Positions 29,825 to 41,834 of a stretch of 64,000 bases of DNA are shown one piece after another. The position numbers were made by a program, and so were the translations under genes. The notes below the pieces were generated by a model, which was given only the letters and a program-made list of their open reading frames with translations, was not told where the DNA came from and ran no database searches. Numbering within the stretch: the first letter of the stretch is position 1; each line of letters begins with the position of its first letter. This DNA is from Eurosta solidaginis (lineage: Eukaryota; Arthropoda; Insecta; Diptera; Tephritidae): positions 396,071,601 to 396,135,600 of the forward strand of contig NC_090319.1 of NCBI RefSeq assembly GCF_040869045.1, in the 5' to 3' direction.

Positions 29825-31281
29825 GAAGTTTCCTTGGGCTGTGCACATATTACCGCCGATTTGTACCAAATTTTTCCAGCGTAGCCCATAGCCTCCATGA
29901 GCTTACAAGAAAAAACAAAGCTTTTGAATGGAAGAAGGAGCAAGAAGTGGCTTTCCAAACATTGAAGGAGCGTTTGTGCACTGCCCCAATGTTAGCATAT
30001 CCGATTCCAGGAGCAACATTTATTTTAGATACAGATGCGAGTGGATGTGCTATAGGAGGCGTTTTATGACAACTGGTCGATGGACAGGAGAAGGTAGTTG
30101 CATATTACAGCCGTTCGATTGGAAAACCAGAGAGGAACTACTGTGTTACGCGGAGAGAGCTATTGGCATTGGTAGAGTGCATTAAACATTTTCACAAATA
30201 CCTCTACGGCCAGCGATTCCGTGTAAGGACAGATCACGCAGCGTTGAAATGGCTTCTGCAGTTCCGTAATCCGGAAGGACAATTGACACGGTGGATCGAG
30301 CGACTACAAAGCTATGACTTTTCCATTGAGCATCGAAAAGGTAGTACCCATGGAAATGCCGATGCAATGTCACGAAGACCATGTAGTTTGGAATGCAAGC
30401 ACTGTTCAAAGGCCGAGGCTAAAGAAGACATTATAGATGTCCGGCTGACTATAACGTGTACGGATGAATGGGACAAGGAACAACTAAGAAAGTGTCAGCT
30501 AGAAGATATAGATCTGTCACATGTTATGCAAGGACTCGAACGAAACGAAAGACCAAGCAGAGAGGAGATGTCAGCAGTGAGTCCCATTGCGAAGTCATAT
30601 TGGCCACAGTGGAACAGTTTAGAATTGATATCCGGTTGCTTGCATCGAGTATGGGAGAGTGAGGATGGTCAATGCAAGAAGAAACTGATAGTTGTTCCCA
30701 GAAAGAGGATTCCTGACGTGCTCAGCGAGCTGCACAATGGTACAAGTGGAGGTCATCTTGGAATCACGAAGACACTCGAGAAAATTAAGCAGAGATTCTA
30801 TTGGGTTGGTTGCCGTCAGTCGGTCACCGAGTGGATTGCCAACTGCGAGGTATGCAACAGAGCGAAAGGGCCCAAAACCCGAAGTCATGGCCAGATGAAG
30901 CAGTATATTTCAGGTGCACCATTTGAAAGGATCGCCATGGATGTCGCAGGTCCATGTCCTACTAGCAACCGCGGAAACAAATACGTACTGGTGGTTATGG
31001 ATTATTTCAGTAAATGGCCAGAGGTATACCCAATCCCAAACCAAGAAGCAGAAACAGTAGCAGATGTGGTTAAAAACGAATGGGGTGCAAGGTATGGTGT
31101 ACCAATGGAGTTACATTCTGACCAAGGCAGGAATTTTGAATCAGCTGTGTTCCAAGAAATGTGCAAGAAATTGGGCATTCGAAAAACACGGACAACTGCA
31201 TTGCATCCTCAGTCCGATGGTATGGTGGAACGTTTCAATAGAACATTGGAGGAGCATTTACGTAGTAGACAAGTACCATAA
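29821..31281 (+). pseudogene. Element 3A RNase H and integrase core
   Basis: RNase H starts in one frame (FILDTDASGCAIGGVL to 30069). It resumes in another from 30163 (YGQRFRVRTDHAALKWLL, HRKGSTHGNADAMSRRPC). Integrase follows in the same frame: the zinc site (HLGITKTLEKIKQRFYW, CEVCNRAKG), then the DDE core with MDVAGPCPTS, SDQGRNFESAVF and DGMVERFNRTLEEHL. The frame stops at 31281 by a small deletion relative to copy B. Confidence 0.85.
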
Positions 31282-31773
31282 GGACTGGGATACACACATA
31301 TCATTATTCTTGATGGCCTACCGATCGGCAGTACATGACACAACGGGCCAAACTCCCGCAAAGGTAATTTTGGCAATGACCTTCGACTGCCAGCTGATTT
31401 GAAGTATGGGATAGATGCCGATGCGGAGAGGAATGTCAAGAAATCCACTGGTGTCTTGGAAGAAGAGCTGAGAGAGATACACGATCTGGTAAGGCAACGA
31501 GCAAAGATTATGAAAGCGAGGTACGATAAAGCAATTAATTCGGAAGGGTTTCAGGAAGGAGATTTGGTGCTGCTATACAACCCACAACGAAAAAAAGGTT
31601 TGTCCCCGAAATTGCAGTGTAACTGGGAAGGCCCATACAAAGTTGTAAAACGGATCAACGATGTAGTGTACCGCATACAAACCACTACCAAACCACGAAC
31701 CAAAATGAAAGTGGTTCATTTGGAGAGGTTAGCAGCGTTTAGATCGAGAGATTTGTCTGATCGGGACGACTAG
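31282..31773 (+). pseudogene. Element 3A integrase C-terminal region
   Basis: The region after the core (WDTHISLFLMAYRSAVHDTT) lies in a second frame; the last 125 codons (31399-31773) lie in a third. They contain the GPY/F-like module (NWEGPYKVVKRINDVVYRI and VVHLERL), which in Metaviridae integrases contacts DNA. The stop comes 17 bases before the 3' LTR. Confidence 0.82.
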
Positions 31774-31884
31774 ACTTAGGTGGAGGGCAGTGTTACGAAT
31801 ATTAGCAAAACTAAGGGGTGCTGCTATCTCTAAGCCGATGCTAAGCAGTGACGTGAATTCACATCATACAATAACGTAACCCAC

Positions 31885-33498
31885 TGTATTTCCTTATTCA
31901 CTTAAACCTGAACCTCCCTGTACTTATTTTTCTATAGCATAACCAGCAACCACTTGTACTTATTCTTATATAGCATAGTCAACAACCACTGATATCAAAC
32001 CAATGAAAATCACAATAGTGGTGTGTTGACTTCTCAACCAGTTTGCGGCACCACCCATATAAACATCAAATTTGCATTTTTGCAATTCAGTCCTCACAGG
32101 TGAACCAGCGGGAGTGGTTGTCTTTTTAAAGACAAAATAACCACTTCGGCTAGCTAGCTGAGTGGAGGGGGCGCTGTCATGGCACGGGTCACCCTCCACC
32201 AGGGCTGGACGACGCGAGTGGTGTCTTCGGACTACTTTTCCCTCCGTCGCCCACCTTGGTGCTTGAGCGGCCCGCTGCCTCAATGACGAAATACCCCCTT
32301 CCGCCCTCAGCTCGGGCTGCGTGGCAGGGACGCCGTCATGGCGCGGGTCACCCTCCAACAGGGATGGACGACGCGAGTGGTGTCTTCGGACTACTTTTCC
32401 CTCCGTCGCCCACCTTGGTGTTTGAGCGGCCCGCCGCCTCAATGACCCGCTGCCCGAACGACCGCACGACCCCTCTCCATAGCTCTGGTTTCAGCCGTGA
32501 GCCGATGCGTGCGCACAGGAGCTACCGCTGTGCCGTTAAGGTACACTTCCGCTCCGGCCACGGGTCGACCCACGGTGTCTCGGCTGGTACAACTCCGCCC
32601 CCTTGCGCACCTTCTACTAGTGCGCAAGTAGGGAGGCGGGGGTGTCCAGCGGTGAAACCAGCACTAACGAGTCCTCACAGTCTCTTCCCCAGGTGACCGA
32701 CCGGTCTACTATCGATTCTGCCGAAGACTGCCGACCAATCCGATCCCTCCGATACTGTCAACCGACCCCGCCCGGAACGAGCCGCCGCTGCCCAGGCAAA
32801 CACCATCGCTAGCCTACTTCCCCTCTCTCCCCGGCCCTGGCACGCGCGGTGCTACGCCGACCGTTGGCCGTCCGCCATACTACTGCCGTGCCCATCCCGC
32901 CTTGCTGATGCCGCCGCTGCCCAACTAACCGTTGGCCGTTCGCCATCCTACCGCCGTTAAGCCGCTGCATCCGTCACGCCGCTGCTACGACGACCGTTGG
33001 CCGTTTGCCATCCTACCGCCGTTCAGCCGCTGCATCCGTCACGCCGCTGCTACGACGACCGTTGGCCGTCTGCCATCCTACCGCCGTTAAGCCGCTGCAT
33101 CCATCCCGCCGCTGCTACGACGACCGTTGGTCGTTCGCCGTCCTACCGCCGTTAAGCTGCTGCATCCGTCACGCCGCTGCCACGACGACCGTTGGCCGCT
33201 TGCCAGCCTACCGCCGTTAAGCCGCTGCTTCTATCCCGCCGCTGCTTTCGAACCGCCGTACGAGTCCGTCCGTTACCCGACCGTTCAACCGCCCTACCGA
33301 ACCTCCTCTACTCCAACGACCGTTAGCCGCCGCTCCGCCCCCTCGCCATCTTGCGACGGAAAACTGCTGTCCGCTTAATTTTGACAGCCGTGTGTGCGTG
33401 TGTTCGTAACACATAAATAGTGTGTATTTATTCAGTAGGGGTTTGTGGGACCTCTACTCGACTCTGGATTGACTGAGCGTTACCCCAGCCTTAGACAA
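31885..33498. mobile_element. GC-rich insert X, copy A (class unknown)
   Basis: A 1.6-kb GC-rich segment lies in the AT-rich LTR, flanked by the direct repeat AACCCAC (31878-31884 and 33499-33505). It begins TGTATTTCC and ends TTAGACAA. The body has two modules of about 158 bases starting near 32182 and 32340 (GGACGACGCGAGTGGTGTCT and TTTTCCCTCCGTCGCCCACC in each) and the 65-bp tandem array. Open frames across it are a by-product of base composition and tandem repeats; I see no protein domain. It could be a non-autonomous retroelement or solo LTR; no class can be assigned. Confidence 0.65.
32929..33250. repeat. 65-bp tandem repeat in insert X, copy A
   Basis: Units begin with CCGTTGG at 32929, 32994, 33059, 33124 and 33189, an exact 65-base period. 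Each has CATCCTACCGCCGTTAAGCC and CGCCGCTGCTACGACGA. Because 65 is not a multiple of three, a protein repeat is not being conserved. Confidence 0.92.
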
Positions 33499-33533
33499 AA
33501 CCCACCTCATAAATTCAATCATTATGTATCTAC

Positions 33534-33554
33534 CTAAGGGCTCTTCATTTCATT
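33534..33554. repeat. Truncated MITE Y end
   Basis: The first about 20 bases of the MITE found whole at 41538-41834 (CTAAGGGCTCTTCATTTCAT), joined abruptly to TA-rich HINE-like repeat. This marks a deletion breakpoint. Confidence 0.7.
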
Positions 33555-35488
33555 GCGAAAATATATATATATACTATATATATATACTATATATACCACC
33601 ATATATATATTATATATAATTCATTATGTATAATTCATTAGTGCGATCTAAATTAGAGTACGCCTCTATCATATGGAATCCCATTTACAGCACTTACTCT
33701 GCTAGAATTGAAAGGGTTCAACGTAAATTCATTCGATTCGCCCTCCTACCCCTTCATTTTGTTAATCCCCTACCACCTTATATAAACAGGTGCATGCTTA
33801 TAAATGTTATGCCACTGCATGTCAGACGCTCAGTACAACATTTAATGTTTATTTACGATATTATCTCTGGTACTATTGATTGCTCAGCTCTGTTGGAGCA
33901 GTTAAATTTTCTAGTTCCTAGTAGATCTCTACGCTCTCATAATATATTCTACGGTGAAGTTCTGAGAACCAATTACCTTAGCTTTGCCCCTCTCACAAGA
34001 GGTCTCGAAGAGTGTAATAAAATTTCCAGAATGTTAAATCTTGACTTTGCAATGCCCAGGCCTTTGTTTAAGTTACGGATTGAGTCTTACTATCGAGAAA
34101 ATTTATCTCATCCTTGAATTAATTAATTTTAGTTGCTTAGTTTGAAGTTAATTTGCAAACTTGTAAATCTAGTCAGTAAGATTTCTGCCATTGACTCAAT
34201 AAATATGAATATGAATATGAATATGAATATATATACCACCATATATATACTATATATACCACCGATCTGTATGATTTTTTCAGACAACAATATATGCTAT
34301 ATACGTAAGCATTTGGTGAAATTTGAAGCTTCTAGCTGTTAAAATGGGGCCGAAATCGCAAAAAAAAAAATATATATACTATATATACCATCATATATAT
34401 ATTATATATATCACCGATCTCTATGATTTTTTGACACAACAATATATACTATATACGTAAGCAATCGGTGCAATTTGGAGCTTATAGCTGTTAAAATGGG
34501 GTAGAAATTGCGAAAAGTTTCTTATCTGAACAATCGGTTGTATGAGATATATACTATATGTACAACAATATATGCCATATACTTAAGCATTCGGTGAAAT
34601 TTGAAGCTTCTAGCTGTTAAAATGGGGCTAAAATTGCGAAAATATATATATATACTATATATATATACTATATATATATACTATATATATATACTATATA
34701 TACCACCATATATATACTATATATACCACCGATCTGTATGATTTTTTCAGACAACAATATATGCTATATACGTAAGCACTCGTTGAAATTTGAAGCCTCT
34801 AGCTCTTAAAATAGGGCAGTAATTACGAAAAGTTTCTTATCTGAACAATCGGTTGTGGGGGATATATACTATATATACGACCGATCTCATCAATTTTTTT
34901 AGGCAACAATATGTGCAATATACGAAAGTATATGGTGAAGTTTGAAGCTTCAATCTGTTAAATTGAGTAAGATATTACAAAAATCCTCTTTTTCTGAAAA
35001 ATCGGTTGTATGGAGGATATATGCTATAGTGGTCCGATCCGGCCGGTTCCGACAAATGTCTAATCGGACACCCAAATACACCCGCTCACCAAATTTTATC
35101 AAGATATCTCAAAAATTGAGGGACTAGTTTGCATACAAATAGACATACGGACAGACGGACATGGCTAAATCAACTCAGCTCTTCAACCTGATTATTCCGG
35201 TATACTTAATGGTGGGTCTATCTATTTTCCTTTAAGGACTTACAATTTTGGGTTTCGTGACGAAATTAATATACCATTTCATTTTCATGAAAGGTATAAA
35301 AATAGGTAGGTACTTTGTGTGAGGATTCAAAGCTTCACGTTTTTTGTGGTCTGCATGTAAAAACTATGACTACGAATCATGTATTTCAAAAATATATGAC
35401 GTAACTATTTGATGAAATTTGATGAATTTTGAATCTTCTAGCCTTAAAAAAGGGGCAAAAATGACAGTTTATATGAATTATATAATAT
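33555..35488. repeat. HINE-like block, segment 3
   Basis: Tandem units as in the other segments, with TA-rich spacers at about 33560-33615 and 34645-34735. A LINE fragment is inserted at 33614-34230. The part from about 34,780 to 35,488 repeats 25,560-26,270, including the internal GGTATAAAAA/TAGGTAGG junction near 35304. Confidence 0.75.
33614..34230 (+). mobile_element. 5'-truncated LINE 3' end with ATGAAT tail
   Basis: A frame at 33626-34117 encodes the end of a LINE reverse transcriptase (SLVRSKLEYASIIWNPIYS, FIRFALLPLHFVNPLPPYIN), with the usual C-terminus rich in LRSHN and YYREN. It ends in a (GAATAT)n-like tail at 34204-34230, typical of a LINE 3' end. It inserted in the HINE-like repeat after that repeat formed. 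Confidence 0.85.
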
Positions 35489-36048
35489 TGTTACGAATAT
35501 TAGCAAAACTAAGGGGTGCTGCTATTTCTAAGCCGATGCCAAGCAGTGACGTGAATTCACTTCAATAATTCAATCATTATGTATCTACATAAACGAATCA
35601 ATAATTGCGTCTACACATATGTACGTATACGAGCAGCGGAGAACCAATGCACAAACACATGCATATATCTTATCTGAGTTGTCACAAGAGAGGGCAATAA
35701 TTTGTGCAAGTATGACTCAAATGAGAAGTTATAAACGTAGATGTGGCTGGCGATTTTGTAGCTGAAACAAACTAGTAAGTTCTGGAATAGAAAAGCCTGG
35801 AAGTATGCAATGAGAAATCAAAAAGTATAAAAGGCGCGACAGTAGAGGCGAAGAGGAGTTTTATTTGAGCTATCAATCAGTTTGGTTACTAAGCAAGCTA
35901 TTCGTTGCAAAGTTTGAGTGTTATTGTGAAGTACTTTAATAAAGGCCATTTTGCATTATTAAATATTGGATTTATTTATTCAACTGTTTAGTGATTCGAA
36001 CTCAGCAGAAGATTGCAAATAAGGGGAATTGCAAGTCACCTCGTTACA
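35489..36048 (+). repeat. Element 3B 5' LTR
   Basis: 560 bases, nearly the same as 26271-26830, with the TATA box at 35826. Confidence 0.92.
35826..35838 (+). promoter_or_regulatory. TATA box of element 3B LTR
   Basis: TATAAAAGGCGCG as in copy A, with the same ATCAATCAGTT initiator-like site downstream. Confidence 0.6.
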
Positions 36049-36141
36049 ATTGGTGTCAGAAGAGGAATTGTTGAATAAATTCCGAAGTTTGGGAGTACAA
36101 CCGGCAATAAGATCGAACTTCAAGCACGGCTACGAGGGGTA

Positions 36142-37447
36142 ATGGAGTCGCAAGGAATTGATGTGGACGAGTTTGTCTTTTATCCTGATGGGGACGAAAC
36201 AACAACAAAAATTTAAGAGAAAAACGAAACATCGCAGACAGTTACGAGCACAGACTTGAACATGATATTGGCTGCAATAACTGCTCAAACATCGACAGTG
36301 GCATCTCAGCTGGAATCGCAGGAGACACGTTTAACATCCAAGATGGAAGAACAGAAAACGTATATGTCATCACAATTGGAATCGCAGGAGACACGCATAA
36401 CATCGAAGAACACAGGAAACACAAATTTCTACACAGCTCGAAGAACAGAAGACATATATGGCATCCCAAATGGAGTCGCAAGATACACGTATAACATCTA
36501 AGATGCAAGCACAAGAGGAGCGCTTATCATTGCAGGTGGCGCAAATGTCTTCGCAGTTGGAAGCACAGGAAGCAAGGGTAACATCAATGCTGGAAGCACA
36601 GGATACAAAAATTGTGCAGCTCGAGGACAAAATTGATGCTGAGATAGAAGCTTTGAGGTCGTATACGTTGCAATTAAATCGCCCAACAGTTTCAGTGAGT
36701 AATTCAAAGGTAAAGACACCATCCTTTGACAGTTCTGTTCCTTTCCAGGTCTTTAAGCTACAGTTTGAGAAGACCGCAACAGTGAACAACTGGAATGCTG
36801 AAGATAAAGTTGCTGCACTCTTCGTAGCATTGAAATGACCAGCTGCCGAAATCTTACAGACAATTCCAGAGTACGAACGGAACAGCTATGAAGCATTGAT
36901 GGCCGCTGTCCAGAGACGTTATGGAAGCCACCATAGAAAACAGATATTCCAAATTGAGTTGCAAAACCGTCACCAAAGATCGAATGAGACTTTGCAGGAG
37001 TTTGCCTCGGATGTTGAAAGGTTGGCACATTTGGCAAATGCGGACGCACCCGTGGAGTACACCGAGAGGGTAAAAATCCAGAGTTTTATAAATGGCATAC
37101 GGGACGTAGAAACGAAGCGAGCGACATATGCAAACCCAAAACCTACATTCGCAGAAACGGTATCCCATGCACTGACTCAAGAATCAGCGTCACTTTTGAG
37201 TAAGCCAGCGTACAAAGCTCATCGCGTGGAAGTGGAAAGGCCAGACTGGGTAGACGCAATTTTGGAAGCATTGAAGGGTACGCAGCAGAAGAATAGTGAT
37301 GCAGTCAAATGCTTTAAGTGTGGAAAGCCAGGGCATATTGCGCGTTATTGCAACACCAACCCTAACAGTTCCAATAATGTGGGTGGTCGTAAACGCAGAG
37401 CAGAAGGAGATGAGCAAATCTCCAAGACCACTCAATCGTTAAACTAA
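36142..37447 (+). pseudogene. Element 3B gag (broken)
   Basis: Same layout as copy A: glutamine-rich coiled-coil repeats, capsid-like region and CFKCGKPGHIARYC knuckle. A stop replaces a Glu codon early (KI then TAA near 36213), and the in-frame TGA near 36836-36838 is shared with copy A. The frame from the coiled coil to the capsid (36458-36838) is more open than in copy A, so the copies decayed differently. Confidence 0.85.
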
Positions 37448-37730
37448 ATCGAGTAAGCCGCAAGGGGCGGCAGCTGGCTCCCGCAATTGAATGCCCCATA
37501 ATCTCTATCGCGCAGATTGGAAGAAGATCGAGCAATCTTACTGTTGGAGGACATGTTGATGGAAAGGAACGTTTACTGACTGTACATACCGGTGCATCCC
37601 ATTCCATCATTCGATCAGATTTAGTCAACAAAAAGATAAGACCATTGCTTGGAGCAAGATTACGTGCAGCCACGGGAGAGGACACCCAGGTAATTGGAGA
37701 AGTAGAATGTGCGATATAAGAACATGGATA
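37448..37730 (+). pseudogene. Element 3B protease remnant
   Basis: Only the start of the protease is left. The catalytic Asp codon is CAT (37585-37587), giving HTGASHSII. After about 37710 the sequence jumps to the last part of the RT-RNase H region. Confidence 0.8.
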
Positions 37731-39613
37731 GCCTCCATTAGCTTACAAGAAAAAACAAAGCTTTTGAATGGAAGAAGGAGCAAGAAGTGGCTTTCCAAAC
37801 ATTGAAGGAGCGTTTGTGCACTGCCCCAATGTTAGCATATCCGATTCCAGGAGCAACATTTATTTTAGATACAGATGCGAGTGGATGTGCTATAGGAGGC
37901 GTTTTATGACAACTGGTCGATGGACAGGAGAAGGTAGTTGCATATTACAGCCGTTCGATTGGAAAACCAGAGAGGAACTACTGTGTTACGCGGAGAGAGC
38001 TGTTGGCATTGGTAGAGTGCATTAAACATTTTCACAAATACCTCTACGGCCAGCGATTCCGTGTCAGGACAGATCACGCAGCGTTGAAATGGCTTCTGCA
38101 GTTCCGTCATCCGGAAGGACAATTGGCACGGTGGATCGAGCGACTACAAAGCTATGACTTTTCCATTGAGCATCGAAAAGGTAGTACCCATGGAAATGCC
38201 GATGCAATGTCACGAAGACCATGTAGTTTGGAATGCAAGCACTGTTCAAAGGCCGAGGCTAAAGAAGACTTTATAGATGTCCGGCTAATGACTATAACGT
38301 GTATGGATGAATGGGACAAGGAACAACTAAGAAAGTGTCAGCTAGAAGATACAGATCTGTAGAGATCAAGCAGAGAGGAGATGTCAGCAGAGAGTCCCAT
38401 TGCGAAGTCATATTGGCCACAGTGGAACAGTTTAGAATTGATATCCGGTTGCTTGCATCGAGTATGGGAGAGTGAGGATGGTCAATGCAAGAAGAAACTG
38501 ATAGTTGTTCCCAGAAAGAGGATTCCTGACGTGCTCAGCGAGCTGCACAATGGTCCAAGTGGAGGTCATCTTGGAATCACGAAGACACTCGAGAAAATTA
38601 AGCAGAGATTCTATTGGGTTGGTTGCCGTCAGTCGGTCACCGAGTGGATTGCCAACTGCGAGGTATGCAACAGAGCGAAAGGGCCCAAAACCCGAAGTCA
38701 TGGCCAGATGAAGCAGTATATTTCAGGTGCACCATTTGAAAGGATCGCCATGGATGTCGCAGGTCCATTTCCTACTAGCATTCGCGGAAACAAATATGTA
38801 CGTACTGGTGGTTATGGATTATTTCAGTAAATGGCCAGAGGTATACCCAATCCCAAACCAAGAAGCAGAAACAGTAGCAGATGTGGTTAAAAACGAATGG
38901 GGTGCAAGGTATGGTGTACCAATGGAGTTACATTCTGACCAAGGCAGGAATTTTGAATCAGCTGTGTTCCAAGAAATGTGCAAGAAATTGGGCATTCGAA
39001 AAACACGGACAACTGCATTGCATCCTCAGTCCGATGGTATGGTGGAACGTTTCAATAGAACATTGGAGAAGCATTTAAGGAAAGTAGTAGACAAGTACCA
39101 TAAGGACTGGGATACACACATATCATTATTCTTGATGGCCTACCGATCGGCAGTACATGACACAACGGGCCAAACTCCCGCAAAGGTAATTTTGGCAATG
39201 ACCTTCGACTGCCAGCTGATTTGAAGTATGGGATAGATGCCGATGCGGAGAGGAATGTCAAGAAATCCACTGGTGTCTTGGAAGAAGAGCTGAGAGAGAT
39301 ACACGATCTGGTAAGGCAACGAGCAAAGATTATGAGTGACAAGATGAAAGCGAGGTACGATAAAGCAATTAATTCGGAAGGGTTTCAGGAAGGATATTTG
39401 GTGCTGCTATACAACCCACAACGAAAAAAAGGTTTGTCCCCGAAATTGCAGTGTAACTGGGAAGGCCCATACAAAGTTGTAAAACGGATCAACGATGTAG
39501 TGTACCGCATACAAACCACTACCAAACCACGAACCAAAATGAAAGTGGTTCATTTGGAGAGGTTAGCAGCGTTTAGATCGAGAGATTTGTCTGATCGGGA
39601 CGACCAGACTTAG
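37731..39613 (+). pseudogene. Element 3B RNase H and integrase (broken)
   Basis: RNase H (RVRTDHAALKWLLQFRHPEG) at 38003-38362 ends in a premature stop after a deletion that fuses the RNase H-integrase linker. Integrase zinc site and core (38381-38830 and 38727-39224) hold CEVCNRAKG, SDQGRNFESAVF and GMVERFNRTLEKHL, with a four-base insertion near 38800 breaking the frame. The C-terminal module (39221-39613) is like copy A but with GDL changed to GYL. Confidence 0.83.
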
Positions 39614-39718
39614 GTGGAGGGCAGTGTTACGAATATTAGCAAAACTAAGGGGTGCTGCTATCTCCAAGCCGATGCTAAGCAGTGACGTGAATTCACATCA
39701 TACAATAACGTAACCCAC

Positions 39719-41502
39719 TGTATTTCCTTATTCACTTAAACCTGAACCTCCCTGTACTTATTTTTCTATAGCATAACCAACAACCACTTGTACTTATTCT
39801 TATATAGCATAGTCAACAACCACTGATATCAAACCAATGAAAATCACAATAATGGTGTGTTGACTTCTCAACCAGTTTGCGGCACCACCCATATAAACAT
39901 CAAATTTGCATTTTTGCAATTCAGTCCTCACAGGTGAGCCAGCGGGAGTGGTTGTCTTTTTAAAGACAAAATAACCACTTGGGCTAGCTAGCTGAGTGGA
40001 AGGGGCGCTGTCATGGCGCGGGTCACCCTCTACCAGGGCTGGACGACGCGAGTGGTGTCTTCGGACTACTTTTCCCTCCGTCGCCCACCTTGGTGCTTGA
40101 GCGGCCCGCTGCCTCAATGACCAATTACCCCCTTCCCCCCTCAGCTCGGGCTGCGTGGCAGGGGCGCCGTCATGGCGCGGGTCACCCTCCAACAGGGATG
40201 GACGACGCGAGTGGTGTCTTCGGACTACTTTTCCCTCCGTCGCCCACCTTGGTGTTTGAGCGGCCCGCCGCCTCAATGACCCAAAACACCCCTCCCCCTC
40301 AGCTCTGGTTTAATAGGCTGGCCGGAGCGGTTGGACCACTCCCACTAGTTAGCTAGGGAGAAGAGGGTGCGGCCTTGCTGCACCAGGACGACGAGAGTGG
40401 TGTCTTCGGGCTACTTTTCCCTCCGTCGCCATGGTCTGGTAAGGAATGACCCGCTGCCCGAACGACCGCACGACCCCTCTCCATAGCTCTGGTTTCAGCC
40501 GTGAGCCGATGCGTGCGCACAGGAGCTACCGCTGTGCGGTTAAGGTGCACTTCCGCTCCGGCCACGGGTCGACCCACGGTGTCTCGGCTGGTACAACTCC
40601 GCCCCCTTGCGCACCTTCTACTAGTGTGCAAGTAGGGAGGCGGGGGTGTCCAGTGGTGAAACCAGCACTAACGAGTCCTCACAGTCTCTTCCCCAGGTGA
40701 CCGACCGGCCTACTATCGATTCTGCCGAAGACTGCCGACCAATCCGATCCCTCCGATACCGTCAACCGACCCCGCCCGGAACGAGCCGCCGCTGCCCAGG
40801 CAAACACCATCGCTAGCCTACTTCCCCTCTCTCCCCGGCCCTGGCACGCGCGGTGCTACGCCGACCGTTGGCCGTCCGCCATACTACTGCCGTGCCCATC
40901 CCGCCTTGCTGGTGCCGCCGCTGCCCAACTAACCGTTGGCCGTTCGCCATCCTACCGCCGTTAAGCCGCTGCATCCGTCACGCCGCTGCTACGACGACCG
41001 TTGGCCGTTTGCCATCCTACCGCCGTTCAGCCGCTGCATCTGTCACGCCGCTGCTACGACGACCGTTGGCCGTCTGCCATCCTACCGCCGTTAAGCCGCT
41101 GCATCCGTCCCGCCGCTGCTACGACGACCGTTGGTCGTTCGCCGTCCTACCGCCGTTAAGCTGCTGCATCCGTCACGCCGCTGCCACGACGACCGTTGGC
41201 CGCTTGCCAGCCTACCGCCGTTAAGCCGCTGCTTCTATCCCGCCGCTGCTTTCGTACCGCCGTACGAGTCCGTCCGTTACCCGACCGTTCAACCGCCCTA
41301 CCGAACCTCCTCTACTCCAACGACCGTTAGCCGCCGCTCCGCCCCCTCGCCATCTTGCGACGGAAAACTGCTGTCCGCCTAATTTTGCCAGCCGTGTGTG
41401 CGTGTGTTCGTAACACATAAATATTGTGTATTTGTTCAGTAGGGGTTTGTGGGACCTCTACTCGACTCTGGATTGACTGAGCGTTACCCCAGCCTTAGAC
41501 AA
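39719..41502. mobile_element. GC-rich insert X, copy B
   Basis: As copy A but about 170 bases longer because of an extra module at about 40262-40450 (GGACGACGAGAGTGGTGTCT). It is flanked by AACCCAC at 39712-39718 and 41503-41509. The 65-bp array begins at 40933 with five units. Confidence 0.65.
40933..41254. repeat. 65-bp tandem repeat in insert X, copy B
   Basis: Five units with CCGTTGG starts every 65 bases, matching copy A unit by unit, including the TCGTTCGCCGTCC variant in the fourth. Confidence 0.92.
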
Positions 41503-41537
41503 AACCCACCTCATAAATTCAATCATTATGTATCTAC

Positions 41538-41834
41538 CTAAGGGCTCTTCATTTCATAGCACAATTGTGCCCTCTCAATTCGAACGCATATGATTCGCTC
41601 TGTCGTCGTTAATTGAGTTGGTCGTCGCTTGGCACTTGGCGTAGCAACATCGGTGACGGGTATTGGCTGATCGGTATCAATATATGTATGAAAAATTATG
41701 CGCGATACATATACTTGTTGTTAGCTCGTTGCTTGCTAGTAAGAGACTAAATGAAAAATCAATTCACCCGCACGATCATCGCGACGATTGCGCTCTCACT
41801 AATACAGGTGCACTTTCAGTTTTGAATAGCCCTG
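41538..41834. mobile_element. MITE Y with CTAAGGGCT-like ends
   Basis: About 297 bases flanked by ATCTAC on both sides (41532-41537 and 41835-41840). The left end CTAAGGGCTCTTCA and right end read inverted (CAGGGCTATTCA) form short imperfect terminal inverted repeats. Just inside is the palindrome GGGCACAATTGTGC-type. No coding frame. Comparing with the 5' LTR shows that removing it and one ATCTAC copy restores the LTR order. Confidence 0.75.

Larger units (their letters stand above)
31791..33533 (+). repeat. Element 3A 3' LTR, interrupted and truncated
   Basis: It starts with TGTTACGAATATTAGC. After about 94 bases it is broken by the GC-rich insert at 31885-33498, resumes with CCTCATAAATTCAATC to ATCTAC at 33533, and then is cut off by a MITE fragment and HINE-like repeat. 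Confidence 0.8.
26271..33554 (+). mobile_element. Ty3/gypsy element 3, copy A (decayed)
   Basis: A complete 5' LTR (26271-26830), TGGTGTCAGAAG primer site at 26833, gag, protease, RT, RNase H, integrase, purine tract (GGTGGAGGGCAG) and start of the 3' LTR at 31791. The 3' LTR holds the GC-rich insert 31885-33498 and the start of a small MITE, then breaks off at about 33554 into HINE-like repeat, so its 3' end is missing. Several frameshifts and stops make it inactive. It shares the left flank, the gag stop and the 3' LTR inserts with copy B, so the two derive from duplication of one insertion. Confidence 0.88.

Noticed and set aside
32929..33250. CRISPR array
   Set aside because: The units are contiguous 65-base tandem copies without unique spacers, and the genome is eukaryotic.
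31966..33414. Proline/arginine-rich frames in GC-rich insert X as coding
   Set aside because: Frames on both strands are open together, as expected from GC-rich tandem repeats; the 65-base period is not a multiple of three.
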